Shown here: positions 47,536 to 58,865 of the stretch, in pieces
Layout: the number at the start of each line of letters is the position of its first letter
How positions within the stretch are numbered: the stretch's first letter is position 1
Made by a program: the position numbers and the translations under genes
Assembly: GCA_051530055.1 (NCBI GenBank)
Contig: CM121342.1
Coordinates: 13,764,001 to 13,828,000, forward strand
Reading direction: 5' to 3'
Source: Neoechinorhynchus agilis
Taxonomy: Eukaryota; Acanthocephala
DNA length: 64,000 nt
The notes under the pieces: model-generated
Databases searched by the model: none
What the model saw: the letters and a program-made list of their open reading frames with translations, nothing else
What the model was told of the DNA's origin: nothing

Positions 47536-47630
47536 CTTGTCGACAACCGAGAGGGATCATTAAAGACGAATGTATATTTCGACTGATCTCTAATCAGTCA
47601 TTTGATCATATCAATCCAAAAAATCATATG
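47536..47630 (+). repeat. Dispersed repeat, copy B
   Basis: Second copy of the 39351-39450 repeat (TTGTCGACAACCGAG, GATCATTAAAGACGAATGTA, CTAATCAGTCATTTGATCA). The open frame that begins inside it at 47628 has no family motif. Confidence 0.75.
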
Positions 47631-47964
47631 AATTTATCACAAATACACGATATGACTGTTCGTTTCTACTCGGGAACCCGGGATCGTCAACCCCGTAGGC
47701 GAAAACTAGTTTCCCTGGGTATATTTACGCCAACTATAGGTATTTGGAGAGAACTTTTTGCTTTGTTTCCTCCGATCGTGCTGGCCATTTCAATATGTAT
47801 TGACTCCTTTTATATGTCTATGGAACTTTCTCTTTTCGACACATATAACGTCGGTCTTATCGAGCCCGCGCACCCGTCAATTGATACTCGTCACCATTTC
47901 TTATTATTGAGCAAATCCTATGTTTTCTGTGAAAACGTTCTCATTTTGTTTTACTGGTGAACCT

Positions 47965-48845
47965 TATGATATTGCAAAGTGATACTGTGTTTAGAAAGTC
48001 AGACCTTGTTTTTGCCTCAAAATTTAAACCAGCGTTGCCTTAATTTCTCCACACAAAAGCAGAGACAGCATTTGTGACCATTTACAACATCAAGTGAATT
48101 GCATAAAAAGTTAAAAAAAATCAAATAGCGAAATATCGAAAAAGAAAGATGACGGACCATACGAGGAGAGAAGTTTTGGATTATTGACTAATACAGTTGT
48201 ATGTTAACAAATAAGGAACCTCAATGTTCCCTATGTCCCAGAATTCTATAATTCGAGCAGTTTTGGGTGTTAGCGACGTTCAGTATTTTCTCAAACGAAA
48301 TTAGGTGTTTTCTTCGACTTGAGCGTATTTTAACAAAACATTCACGAAATTCCTTTCGAGACAAAATAGAATTTATTCGGTCAAGTATGACCGAAGATTT
48401 CTAAAAAGTGGTAATTTAACTTCACATCATCGGTGTAGGTGTGTGAACTAGTAATGCCAGAAGACTGAAGGTAACTCTACAATTTAGTTGCTCATAATAT
48501 TCTAGGCATCAACAGCGACTGAAATATGTCATTTTTGTGTTCAAAAAATATAAAGATTATAGCTAGTAAAAACATCAAAAATTGAAGAAACGGAAATATT
48601 GAATTAAAATATAACGACAATTGCTAGTTAAGCGCAACTCTTAATGAGTTAAAATGAACTTCGATTAAAAAAGCGAAAGCAGCAGCAGGTATTTTCGAGA
48701 AATTCAACTTAACAATTGTTCCAACATGACTGCGTTTTAATGATCGACCATCCAACAACTGCACTGTTCATTCAACAGAATATAAAGATGATTGTTAGTT
48801 AAACGTGATGTCCAACGACTTATAACGGATCCCAACAATATGATG
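47965..48845. other. Intergenic, nothing recognised
   Basis: AT-rich downstream flank of the NHL gene. Confidence 0.4.
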
Positions 48846-48850
48846 AGCCT

Positions 48851-51800
48851 CTAAGAAAAGGGAAGACATAATTCACAATCATGATACCGGTACACATAGA
48901 TATGATAATCCTTACTAGATAAAACGACGCGTCCATTGCTCATCAATGCTGCGTCGTAACATTGGGCATGTCTTATTTTACTTTCAAAAGCTCCTTTTAG
49001 AATGCCTTTCTCAGAAAAGATGGTTAGATTGAAACTGTTATGATTATCAGCAACAAGAATATCTCCTTTACCATCATCCTCGATTCCTATTGCAATGGGG
49101 AAATTAGTGATACCCTCGGAGCCAATGGATCGTATGAAGGTTCCAGCGTAAGAGAACACTTTGACGCAGTGCGATCGATTGTCGCTTATAAATATCTCAT
49201 CTTTTGCATTAACTGCAACTGCATTCGGAAACTCAATCAGCTTGGCACAAGTAAATCGGTTTAAAATGTTCCCCAGCATATCGAAAATAAATACGCGCAT
49301 AACCTTGCATTCAACCACGATAATGTTTCCTCGATTATCAACGCAAACTCCTCTAGGATGCTGAAGGACGTCTGAACCAAATTTACGGATGAATTTTCCT
49401 TCCCGTGAAAACACTTGAACCTGATGAGTTGGACTACGTTCTGTAATGATTACTTCTCCAGTTGGTTTATAAACAGTTACTCGGTTTGGGTACAGTAGCT
49501 GGCCGTCTCGCTTTCCACATTCTCCAAATTGGTATATAAAGTGACCTTTAAAATAACTCAGTCGCGCTTTTGGAAATAATATGACAAAAACAAACCTTCC
49601 TTGCTAAAAACTTGAATTCTGTGATTGTTTGTATCAGCAACTAATATGTCGTCATTTGCATTAACAGCAATTCCTGAAGGCTCTGTGAACTGTCCTGCGT
49701 TATTACCGAATTGACCAATTTTCATGTGGTACATTATTTTATGTCGTCTCAATTGTGTCGTTAAATTCACAGGTTTTTTAGGGGACGACGGTGAAGCATG
49801 ATGATCGCGTTGATCGTTAAATTGAAGGTAAATATCGGAAAATGTTGGAGGTAACTTTGATAGATGGAACTCATTCATTGGAGAAGAAGACATTGATGAA
49901 CCATAGCTCCCAGTTCGATTAAATGAAGCGCGGGTAAATCTTCGTATATGGTTGGAGTTGTCTTTTGGCGTAACTTTCGATGAGCTTTTAGACGAGCTAT
50001 GGTCAATGTAACCAAAATTTGATTGTATAAACAATTGAACTGATTGCAGATCCGGCTGTCGGAATTGACAAAATTCCAAAAGAGACGGCTTAGCATAAAT
50101 AGAAGGTGATTTAAAAGCATTTGAATGACGAGTATCTAACCTCACATGTGAGGCCAGAAGTAGGGCTAAGTTCTAAATCGGCATAAGCTTGGATAAGTTC
50201 CTATTAGAAAGGGTATATTATTAAAAAATATTGTGACATGGCAGTGATCACATATAATGCCTCGTTATTCTTATAAAAGATAATAAGTTAGTTGTCCATT
50301 TGGATGGAATTTATAACGCAAATAATCGGATATAAACAAGCACTGGTTAAAAGCATTCTTAACGTTTTGGAAAAGAACCAACGGTACGAATTTATGAAAT
50401 TTATTGTTTTTAACCAATTAAATTTGGGGTTCTAAGGTTGAAATCGCTAGTGTATTTCGCTACATATGCTGACGTAGGGCCTAGTGGCCGAGTAGTATAA
50501 GTGCCTTCAGAATGCGCTCGATATGTCGATGATCCAAATCCACTGGTCGCTGGGTTCCACGAGGGTTGCGAGGCTGCTGAAAGAGTGGGGTCAGGTTTGA
50601 GATCACCCATCGACCCCAGAAGAGGAGTGGCCCTGTCCCTTCGAGTGCGGCAGAGCGCCTCCGAAGTGGTGAGTTAGCCAAGAGGCTTCCAGAGAAATGC
50701 CGTGAGGCCCTGAGTGTATGCGATTAAGATAAATAAAAATAAATATGCTGACGTTCCATTTGTATGCAAAAAAGCGATGATTTTTGAAAAAGAGGGAAAG
50801 ACGACCCAACAATAGAAAATATTATTTGCCTTCGATTGAGGTGCAATTGGTGCTGAAAGCGGTCAAGGGATAATTCTGGGATTACATTTATTATTATTGC
50901 GGCAGCTATTGGAAGCAACCTATCGTCTTATCCTAACATACTTTTTAAAGAATCACAAAAAGGCTAGATATCAATGGGTGAAGCGATGTTACTAGCATTC
51001 TTTTTAATTATGAAACGGGTTTGTAAGAGCCAATTGCTCTACTCCCATAAATTTTCAATTAAAGTATTCACATTGGATGAAAAGGGGTCTAAAAAGCATT
51101 ATTTGGTAAAGTTCCTGATCGAAGATTGGTATTTTATAAATGATACACTAGCTGACAGGGTAATAGACAGCACAAAACATGAGTGATTTTAACGATTATT
51201 TGCTCATGCCTAACTACTTGAACTCAAATTGATCCGTTCGATTTTAATCCCCTAATCTCAAATTCATCGAAGTTCAGTGTGAGCGCTCTTACTAGTGTAA
51301 AAAAGTTCGAAATTTAACCCTGAGATTAAGCATACTACTCATTTCTCATGTCATTCTATAGCATACGATTTAGAGTGGCTTCAAGCAGACAAAACAGCAT
51401 TTTTCGTTCTAGACTGATGATAAATGCCATAGATGCATTAGCAGTATTCTTCAATCGTTCGCTTAAATATCTGAGGCTAAATAGTGTATAATGTATTCTA
51501 GAAACCAAATCGCAAGTACCGGCCATGAAATACATTTCCTAATACGTTATTTGAGTTTATTCTATTTGAAAGCACTACTATAGTTTTGTGTCCTATGTAA
51601 TGAACGAAATGGGATTAAATCGTTCGAAGGTAAGGAAAGGAGTTTAGTGAAGTTCAATTTAAGGAAATTGTCCGATACTAGAAGAATATTGCGAAATGTG
51701 AAATCATTCGTAATACATTTTAAATAGATTTATCGACAAATTAAGAAAATTTGTGCAGTTCTGCAAATAATTTATAGACTTAAGTATAGTTCGGACATTA

Positions 51801-52145
51801 CTGCCTTAGTATTTGATTACCATACCTTAACGAGTTCTTCCTTTCGCTGCTCAATACAATATTTGTAGAAATTGAAAACGCCTTCGATTTCTCCAACGGT
51901 TTTTTTGTACAACTGTAACGGAAAAACTCTATTTTAAGTGCATGTTTTCTCCTGACCTGATTCTTTAGATTACGCGATCGTTCGTTGGCAATCAGAGATT
52001 CATCTAACGATCTAGCAGCATTTGCGTAAGTGTTCGACTGTAGAATCGTGTTGCGATTACTTCTGCTATTGGTTTGTACGTGGAATCTATGGAATTGATC
52101 ATCGAGATCTTCCATTGAGCCATCCTTATGGTCAGTTAGATTATT
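48851..52145 (-). CDS. TRIM-NHL protein of the Brat / NCL-1 type (5' end incomplete)
   Basis: Post-transcriptional repressor family controlling growth and cell fate. Four exons close in phase: 52145-51957, 51912-51826, 50172-49596 and 49545-48851 (515 codons from the first seen). The first two carry the end of a B-box-like segment (LTDHKDGSMEDLDDQF) and the coiled coil (YKKTVGEIEGVFNFYKYCIE). A Ser-rich linker follows. The NHL propeller then shows AGQFTEPSGIAVNANDDILV, DTNNHRIQVFSKEG, GQLLYPNRVTV, ITERSPTHQVQVFSREG, LQHPRGVCVDNRGNIIVVEC, SDNRSHCVKVFSYAG and SKDYHIYVYRY. The RSPTHQ and VVECKVMRV blocks place it with Brat/NCL-1 rather than TRIM71. The zinc-binding B-box exons upstream (beyond 52145) were not identified with confidence. 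A SINE lies in the intron 51825-50173. Confidence 0.9.
50476..50742 (+). mobile_element. tRNA-derived SINE, 267 bp, 12-bp target-site duplication
   Basis: ATATGCTGACGT flanks it at 50464-50475 and 50743-50754. The head (from about 50476) looks like a Ser/Leu-type tRNA: TAGTGGCCGAGTAGTATAAG (box A) and CTGGGTTCCACGAGG (box B, one or two changes). The body contains a GC-rich domain (CGACCCCAGAAGAGGAGTGG, CTTCGAGTGCGGCAGAGCGC). The tail is A-rich with AAATA repeats (about 50725-50742). Intact target duplications suggest a fairly recent insertion. It sits in an intron of the NHL gene in the opposite orientation. Confidence 0.85.
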
Positions 52146-52329
52146 CTGAGCACGAGTGAATCGAATCCCATAAAGATCACAAATACCTGCTCAGTATAAA
52201 ATGGTTTGTTGCTAAACATAAATCTGCTTTAATTAAGCATTCAATCTGTTAATTGGTTTTTAGATGAGAATTAAACCACGAGAATCAGTTGGACGTCTTT
52301 AAAAAGAAGAAGCACGAACGAAGACGCTT

Positions 52330-53640
52330 TAGCTAACCCACTAATATGCGCATTGCTGCAGCAACTTCGCTTACCATGAGTATATCGACGTCTTGGCAGC
52401 GAGAGAGCAAGGGCAAAGAAATAAGACACGTACCACAAGTCTGTTTTATGGCTTGGATGATGAAATTCAAGGGTGGATGGCTTTGGAATTGAGGTGCAGT
52501 GGGACGGCTTGTGGGAACGTGCAAACAGCATTTGAAAAGAAAATAAGCTATTTAGTGTGTGTGTGGATCTTTTTTCGTGAACAATGGTTCAATCTAGACA
52601 AGTGTAGGGAAACACGCATATAAACCGATCAAAGCACCTGCTGTCTTAGACTAATGGAACAGCGGAGAGGAATGCTATTTGATGGAATCATGTTGCTCAG
52701 GCGGAATTGATGGAAGCACGTTTCTTCGGATCCATGGGTGGATATACACAACCATGACCTCTGTAAGCAACAAGATCTTCCCTGGTCTAATGCGTTTAAA
52801 CAGTGTATCGTATTCGAATAGGTCTGATAGCAGAAAATATTAAAGAGAAAAACCACTGAGGCAAAATGGGAGAATCAGACTGCGCGACAGATCGTTAAGT
52901 GAACCGAAATGGCATCCATTCGGGCGGATGTTCAGATTTCGACAGACTAATGTATGAAGTCTTGTGGATACTTAGAAAAAGGATTAGATAGTGTGTTTTT
53001 ATACTCTAAGAAATATACATTAATGTGTACGCTATTGTGCACGTTTATGTGACCGAACTTCATTATTGATCTTACATCTAATGTCGAAATCCGCGTAATG
53101 TCGGAATTGACGAAATATCCGGTGAAGGAGGTATAACAAAATGAAAATATCTTTCCCCCTCACATTAAACGGATTTCCTATGAAAACTAATCAATGCTCG
53201 AGTATCGAACTCGAATAACAATTTCAGCACTTTTTGTTCAGTGGGAACACAAAAAAAGGAAAATTTGAATCGAGTTTGAGAAGTATGCTTAGAATAATCT
53301 GAGCGTTCAAAAATACTTGCATCAATCATTTTGTGCAGCCATTATTGGATTATGAGGATTATTAAATTAGCGTGTTTACGTCAGTTTCAACAGATTTAGT
53401 AAAGAAAGCTTGGTTACATGACTTGTTTCAAATAATAAGTACAAGCGAAAACGATGGAAGTATAACTAAAATGATAACCGATTTAAAATAAGTTGTGGAT
53501 TTATCAGCGTAAATTAATTTTTTCTACATGACGGAATGTGGCCACAAAACCGATAGATTCGGGTCAATTTAGCGCTGATCTGCGCTAAACTCCCATGACC
53601 GTATACGGTAATTTGGTTTATTTCGCCTGACAAAAAACAA
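52330..53640. other. Upstream flank of the NHL gene, unresolved
   Basis: A Cys-bearing minus-strand frame (52524-52333, with IKQTCGTCLISLPLLSRCQD) could be a B-box exon but the spacing is poor. The remainder holds nothing recognisable. Confidence 0.3.
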
Positions 53641-53645
53641 TTATG

Positions 53646-53700
53646 AGTTTTGTACATCCCTGCGGATCTTTGGATACCTCCCGAGGAGGCAGGACTCACC
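53646..53700 (+). repeat. Dispersed repeat shared with the right window edge
   Basis: GTTTTGTACATCCCTGCGGA followed by TCTTTGGATACCTC and GGCAGGACTC is found again, diverged, at 63950-64000. The second copy is cut by the window end. Confidence 0.7.
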
Positions 53701-53863
53701 ATTGAGTTTCCTCCCCCCTTCAACGAGGTATTTCGTCCCTTTGGTTGTGTGTTATCGACGATAATGGATTATGAACCCTTCTATACTGAAACAGGGATTC
53801 GGGACTAGAGTAAACTTGCCCACTTCGACGCAACTACGGAATGTATGAACTCTGTAAGTTTTC

Positions 53864-53952
53864 GATTTTTAGCGTATGCGTGGCTCAACCGTGCAGGATA
53901 ACTTAATTTGCATTGATGATTGTAACTGACTGAGCCACGCATACGCTAAATA
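53864..53952. repeat. Short hairpin repeat, 20-bp arms
   Basis: TTTAGCGTATGCGTGGCTCA and its exact reverse complement enclose a loop of about 50 nt. No coding context; function unknown. Confidence 0.8.
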
Positions 53953-54057
53953 AAAGTTATATTTTGTTTAGTGATATAGAGATTGATTCATTGATTCTCT
54001 TTCACAATGTTTCGTCGGACTTCTTCGGACTTTAACCTTCGAGCGACAGCAGAGGAG

Positions 54058-54118
54058 GGAGGGAAGCTAAGATTTTGCGGACGGTGGTAATTGCACGTTT
54101 TGTGCTTTATTATTAATG
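54058..54118 (+). repeat. Dispersed ~55-bp repeat, copy A
   Basis: GAAGCTAAGATTTTGCGGAC then GGTGGTAATTGCACG and CTTTATTATT recurs at 60088-60148 with two differences. The shared block ends at an A/T-rich stretch in both, as expected of a retroelement 3' end. Confidence 0.75.
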
Positions 54119-54937
54119 AAAAGTTAACTTGTTTTAAAAAAGTTCAGTACCTAAAAAGTGTGCGGATTAAACACTTTAGCTTCTTAGCAACAAATAAAAG
54201 TTGTGGATTTATACAAAATATTTGTTCTTAATTCTTAAGGTATCAGATTAGGGTAAGCTTTACTCGCCGGCACGCGAAACCCGTAAATTATTTTTCCGGT
54301 AATCCATGGATCTAAACGGGTTAGATCGTCATTGGAGTATCAAAAAAATTGAAATTTTTAAGGAATTTCAAATACATATGGCACAAAATCGATCTAAAAT
54401 GTCAATAGACGATAATTGCATTTAGATTTAATGATCTTAAAAGAGTTAACTAAATCCGATATCAAGGTTGTTTTCAAGTTCTCCAACGCATAAAAGATTG
54501 TGCCACCGTAATATCGGGTTTAATAAATTCCTTTAATTTCTCAGCAATAAACAAGCACGAAACGTTCAATCTTCAAACATTTTAAGATCCTCCTCAAACT
54601 TAAAAAATTGATATTTTACTCTTATCTTTATCTGGCGTAAAAATTAAAAGAATTTATTGATTTCAATATTTCGGCACAATCTTATACGCGTTTATCAATG
54701 TCGCTTGTAAGAGTTGATAAAACTTTGAATCACTACTTCAAACATTTTCATCTCTACATTACTGTTAATATTTTAGATGGATATTTCGTTGAGCATCCGG
54801 CACTGGACATAAAGAAGAAGCCAGATCGCGCTCTTATGCTCTCCACTTATGCATATGACGTCAATGATGAGAAAGAAACCTAACACAGAATTGTCCAGAT
54901 CCTTCGTTTTCAAAGATGGTTGAGATTTACTCTTAAA

Positions 54938-55513
54938 ATGGATAAAGCGCTTCATAAAGAAATCGATGCGGAGACGGCTCTCTTGAAGGCAATTGTCTAT
55001 AAGACCAGCAATGCATTGAGACGGACCAAGGCTTTACAGTATGTAAGAATGGCTTGTTCGACTGTCAGATCTCGTTCCATCCAGCAACGTTTGCACTCTA
55101 TTGAAGTCGCCTACAATTACTGCTGTGCTCAAGTCAAACTTGGATTTTTTGTACCAACGTTTTTGATGCTTGCTGCTGGATGTGCCAAACTTCATCATCT
55201 ACTTCGTAGAGTTTTGAAATGGTCCAATATCGCTGAGGACGATGACGATCTCGGTGCAAAGATTTCACAAGTGGATTTGTTGAGTACCATTGAACGTTCA
55301 CATGAAAACCATCTACTCAATAAAATCAATTCCGTCTCAAGCAAGGTCATGGCAATTAGTCTTATAACAAAACTTTGGAACAAGCGAATACTTAAACCTC
55401 AAAAGTACGATATTCTATTATCGAAGGTAAAAAATGAACTGCTTAGAAAGATGTCCGAAATGCACTTAAGGAAAAAAGCCATAAAGTATTTGTACAGTCC
55501 GATTAAAAAATAA
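54938..55513 (+). CDS. NEPRO-like nucleolar protein (tentative)
   Basis: Single open exon of 191 codons from ATG at 54938 (an upstream in-frame TTG is ignored). ETALLKAIVYKTSNALRRTK (residues 13-32) and KLGFFVPTFLMLAAGCAKLH (about 73-92) resemble the N-terminal domain of NEPRO, which in mammals is linked to RNase P/MRP and rRNA processing; the Arg-Arg after the helix and the hydrophobic LPxxL-type segment are the points of similarity. The rest is helical and basic, ending KAIKYLYSPIKK. A separate short frame just upstream (54698-54883) could be a 5' exon but does not align to the family. Identification is by eye and moderate. Confidence 0.5.
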   Translation: MDKALHKEIDAETALLKAIVYKTSNALRRTKALQYVRMACSTVRSRSIQQRLHSIEVAYNYCCAQVKLGFFVPTFLMLAAGCAKLHHLLRRVLKWSNIAEDDDDLGAKISQVDLLSTIERSHENHLLNKINSVSSKVMAISLITKLWNKRILKPQKYDILLSKVKNELLRKMSEMHLRKKAIKYLYSPIKK

Positions 55514-55904
55514 CCGTCCAAACGATAATTAGTCGCTTCTTCATGCAATATTGAATAGAATAGCATCATTGCTAAATTCGAAATAGAATCAAGAAATCAT
55601 TTTGTCTAGAGAAATAAAAAAGGTGCACGATTAAGAATGACTGTGACGAAAAGTGAGTTTGGAAAAGCTGAAGATTTCGAAATGCATTTAGTGTTTGGCA
55701 CAAAACAAGCTGTACGCCTCAAAAATACCGGATTCAATAAATGTATGTTACCTTCGTTTTCCGCCCTTTAAAAGGGTAAGAACAAATTCAATCTTCAAAC
55801 AAAAAACAAGCTGGCGAAAATCAAGACGCTTCGAAGTTTTAGTACAACAATTTCATCCCGAAGGATTTTCTCTCGATCTTACATAATTTCGGATAAAAGT
55901 TCCA

Positions 55905-56720
55905 CAGCAGTAATTATAATAAAACCTTTTATCTTATTCAAAGAATGGAAACTAACGTCGTAAACACGCGAACCATATAAAATGAATGTGTTTGTTTATT
56001 TTGGAATGGATTACGAATCCGTTCGGGTGGAATAGTTGATGACTATACTCGCTTTTAAGGAGAGTTTGCTAGGTTGGGTCTTTGCTCCGGTTCGTTTCGG
56101 GTAATAACATCAGAGAGGTTTTTGCTGTATGGAAAAAGTAGCGGCATGAAAAGAATTGGGATTACGAGTGTTGCGCTCATGTAAAAAGGGGGACAAAATG
56201 TTGTTAAAATTGTGGTTGTAGGTTTGAGAGGCATTTTGATTGTTTGATTAAAATTTTATTAAGGAATTCGGTGAGCGGGGAAAAATCAACTGTGCAAGTT
56301 TTTGAAAGACGACGGATTTGTGATAGGGAAACGTGGGTAAAATAAAGCTGAAGTAAAATTTGTAAAGATCGGGTGAAGAGATTCCTAATGTAAATTTGAA
56401 GGTATTGCGTTTGGGAGAAAATGTAATGTGGGAGTCCCCTTTAAGTTTCGATTCAAATTAAAGACCCAGAATTCTGATGGGAGGTGATTCGTTGGATGTC
56501 ATTTGGAAGCTCGGGGTAGGATGTGGGGTTGCGGGAGAGAGAGGATTTACTCGAAGCAATCATGGCGAATTTTTACCGACAATCGTCTAGGCTGATTTAT
56601 AGACTAAAGTTGCGCCTGTAATTGGACAATTGTTCAACGAATGGGGATTTTGTGCGATATCTATATCGAGATTGGGTAATCCTATGAATTCAAGAAAAAG
56701 GCAATGAGTATTAAAATTTT
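55905..56720 (-). mobile_element. LINE 3' half, same family as 8.4-10.5 kb and 42 kb
   Basis: Read on the minus strand, about 56565-56515 gives a nucleotide match to the LSLPQPHITP region of the LINE at 10387-10440 (CTCTCTCCCGCAACCCCACA in both neighbourhoods). Further down, TTTTCCATACAGCAAA through ATTCCAAAATAAAC matches 42114-42250. It therefore connects the RT end at 10.4 kb with the tail at 42 kb as one family. Frames are broken. Confidence 0.65.
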
Positions 56721-56957
56721 CTTCAAACGAGATCAAACGATGAGATCAAAGTTTATCTGAAAAAGAAAGTCTATAATGATTATTTAAGTATTTTTAATTA
56801 AGTCAATGATTTACACATTGATGCTCTAACGAAGATATCGTGTAAATATTTCTGCGAATAAAGATCGTTTGGTATAATGTCAATTTTTTTATAAACTCGA
56901 TGCACATGTTTAGCTCCGTAGAAATATTTCAGCATCGAGTAATAAGTTAATAAAAGT

Positions 56958-57169
56958 TGCAAAGAAATTATTCATTATAGTTTCAGTTTCAATTAGCGAT
57001 GTTTGATTCAAAAAATAGATTTATCTTGAAAATTTTCGACCTTATCGTTGGCCTTCTTCAGTCAATTGTTTGCAATTCTTTAACAACTGACTGAAGAAGG
57101 CCAACGAAAAAGCCGAAAATTTTCAAGATAAATCTATTTTCGGAATCAAACATCGCTAATTGAAACTGA
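56958..57169. mobile_element. Foldback element (212 bp) with 13-bp target-site duplication
   Basis: AGTTAATAAAAGT flanks it at 56945-56957 and 57170-57182. Arms about 56982-57065 and 57085-57169 are near-perfect reverse complements (TTCAATTAGCGATG ... CATCGCTAATTGAA). Each arm holds a hammerhead-like core, on the minus strand at 57065-57026 and on the plus strand at 57088-57126. Confidence 0.85.
57026..57065 (-). ncRNA. Hammerhead-ribozyme-like motif
   Basis: From 57065 on the minus strand: TTGA (stem I), CTGAAGA, A, GGCC ... GGTC (stem II with one G-U pair), GAA, AATT (palindrome), T, TCAA (pairs with TTGA). The plus-strand arm (57088-57126) keeps TGA/TCA, CTGAAGA, GGC/GCC, GAA and AATT. 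Same extra A before stem II as at 27.2 kb although the stem sequences differ, so pairing is conserved while sequence is not. Confidence 0.45.
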
Positions 57170-57288
57170 AGTTAATAAAAGTGTCTGTTTAGGTAGTAAC
57201 CGTTTTGTGCACTGGATTCAATAACTAAACGCTTTTCAACTTGCAACATTTTAAACATATAGTTTAAAGTTTATTCCGTTAAAAATTA

Positions 57289-57880
57289 TTACTTGCCCAA
57301 TTTCGTTTCCAGCATAACTTTTTGAATCTCCATTATACACAATCCGATCCGAACGATTTCATGAGTGATGAAACCGTTAATGCTCCAAAGGTCCGCTAGA
57401 CATTTATTCAAGTCAATCAATAGATCGAGTATAATCTGCAAGCGTCTCTGATTTCCGGAATTTGTACATGGTTTGACCAATTTTACTAGCTTTTCCGCAA
57501 ACATCTTTAAACTCAAGACTAATTCTTTGACAGTAACATCTACTTTTTCGTTATCAGTGACTAAAATAGAAAATATTAGTCTTATACAGGCATTTGGGTG
57601 AATCTACGTCCAAGTATTTCTACCATAGTATCATAATCCATAGTTATTTTCTCTGTCTTAATAAATTCTGACATTAAAATAATACATATTAACGTCCTTA
57701 TAGAGGTGCCCAAAATGTTAGATATACTAAAAAAGATAAAAATAAAAATTCTCGAATCCTATTTAAATCTAACCATATTTTAGTATCCGTTTCGATAAGC
57801 TCTGCAAGATTTTTATTTGCTGCGATTCTCAATGGCGGTCGATTAAAAATCATTTGACATATATCAGCAAAAGGAAACAT
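57289..57880 (-). CDS. Possible multi-exon gene, unidentified
   Basis: Minus-strand segments with coding character: about 57880-57772 (MFPFADICQMIFNRPPLRIA, NKNLAELIETDTKI), about 57645-57580 (MDYDTMVEILGRRFTQMP, ending at a GTATAAG donor), and about 57556-57289 (TDNEKVDVTVKELVLSLKMF, LQIILDLLIDLNKCLADLWS, ending LETKLGK). The last begins after a good acceptor (TATTTTAG); the gap to the previous segment would be a 27-nt intron containing CTAAT. Phases do not all close. Helical, family unknown. Confidence 0.35.
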
Positions 57881-58070
57881 TCGTTTCCAAATTAAAAGAA
57901 AAAAGTTTGGAATTAATCAAAGGAAACCCAATAAAACTTATTCAAAATGTGGCAGTGCGTTTAATACAATGCAAAAAATCCATTTTAGGCGTTATCTCTA
58001 TCATAGTCCGTTCTGCGACGAGCTCTTTGTGTGCATTTTATTTATGGAAGCAATAATATTTTCTCAGGCT

Positions 58071-58303
58071 ATGAGAGAGAAAATGAAGAATACAGTAGAA
58101 TGTCATTTATCCGCGAATTAATTGCGACCGAACACCATTCGGATACGAGATTTTTTTCGAGTAACCGAAACTCCAATGTTATGTATCCACTTTATAAAGC
58201 TGGATTACAGATATCAACGTTCTTAACATGCTGGGGAAATTGGTATAAAAAAGCAAAATATAATTTTAGCTTTATTGTTGCTATTTCTCGAATTCTCTTT
58301 TAG
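58071..58303 (+). CDS. Possible exon, unidentified
   Basis: Begins after a good acceptor (TATTTTCTCAG ending about 58067) and reads YERENEEYSRMSFIRELIAT then NVMYPLYKAGLQISTFLTCW. The YPLYKAGLQISTFL stretch vaguely recalls single-membrane respiratory subunits such as COX7A, but this is weak and the first exon was not found. Confidence 0.25.
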
Positions 58304-58523
58304 CAACAGAAGTTGATTAGGAAAGCGTTCTGATCCGGATAATCGACGTTCGGATGATCTACTTTGTTCTATTTGATTATTTTAAAATACTTAACAAAAG
58401 AACGATTTAAATGGCTTAGAATTAAATCGGTGACTTTCAAAAGCTCACAAAATAATAGTCAGGCTCCATTTCTACATTAATCAATGTTCAAACATGGATA
58501 TTTGCCACGAGATGGTAGCCGAT

Positions 58524-58865
58524 TTAAGAAGCGTAGCGTGTAATCCTCGCTCTGATGCTTGGCATCTTTTCGTCGAGTAAGTCACACAATTCCAGTTCTA
58601 GCAAGGGACGAATCAAATGTTGATCAAATGGAATCAAAATGTTACAGCTAACCTTTTGAACGTTCATTTGCACCAATACGATGCAGCTGATCGAATTCGA
58701 AATTTAAGTGACCAACATCTTTGTCAAAGGCCGACGCTAACTCCTTTATTTTCTACATTCTATTTCTAGTTCTCTCTCTTTTTTAGAAAAATTGGATACC
58801 TCGTCTCGTTCGTATATTTTGTTCAGAGCTTTTATGAGGGCGTCGAGTTTAACTTCAACTGACAT
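58524..58865 (-). CDS. Small conserved-looking protein, 76 codons, unidentified
   Basis: Three exons, 58865-58800, 58743-58653 and 58597-58524, close exactly in phase. The protein opens MSVEVKLDALIKALNKIYER, continues ELASAFDKDVGHLNFEFDQL and HRIGANERSKELELCDLLDE, and ends MPSIRARITRYAS. It is acidic-helical without membrane segment. The ATG follows directly on CTCTTTTTCAG, a strong acceptor with no upstream coding exon, which would suit spliced-leader trans-splicing as in nematodes. No family recognised; length suggests a small complex subunit (inference). Confidence 0.55.

Noticed and set aside
47628-47960. 110-codon frame with a hydrophobic stretch.
   Set aside because: Begins inside a dispersed repeat, no family motif, no splice support.
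50476-50560. A functional tRNA gene.
   Set aside because: Acceptor stem does not pair, box B is altered, and an A-rich tail plus target duplications show it is a SINE head.
53864-53952. Bacterial-type terminator or CRISPR-like repeat.
   Set aside because: Eukaryotic context, single hairpin, no array.
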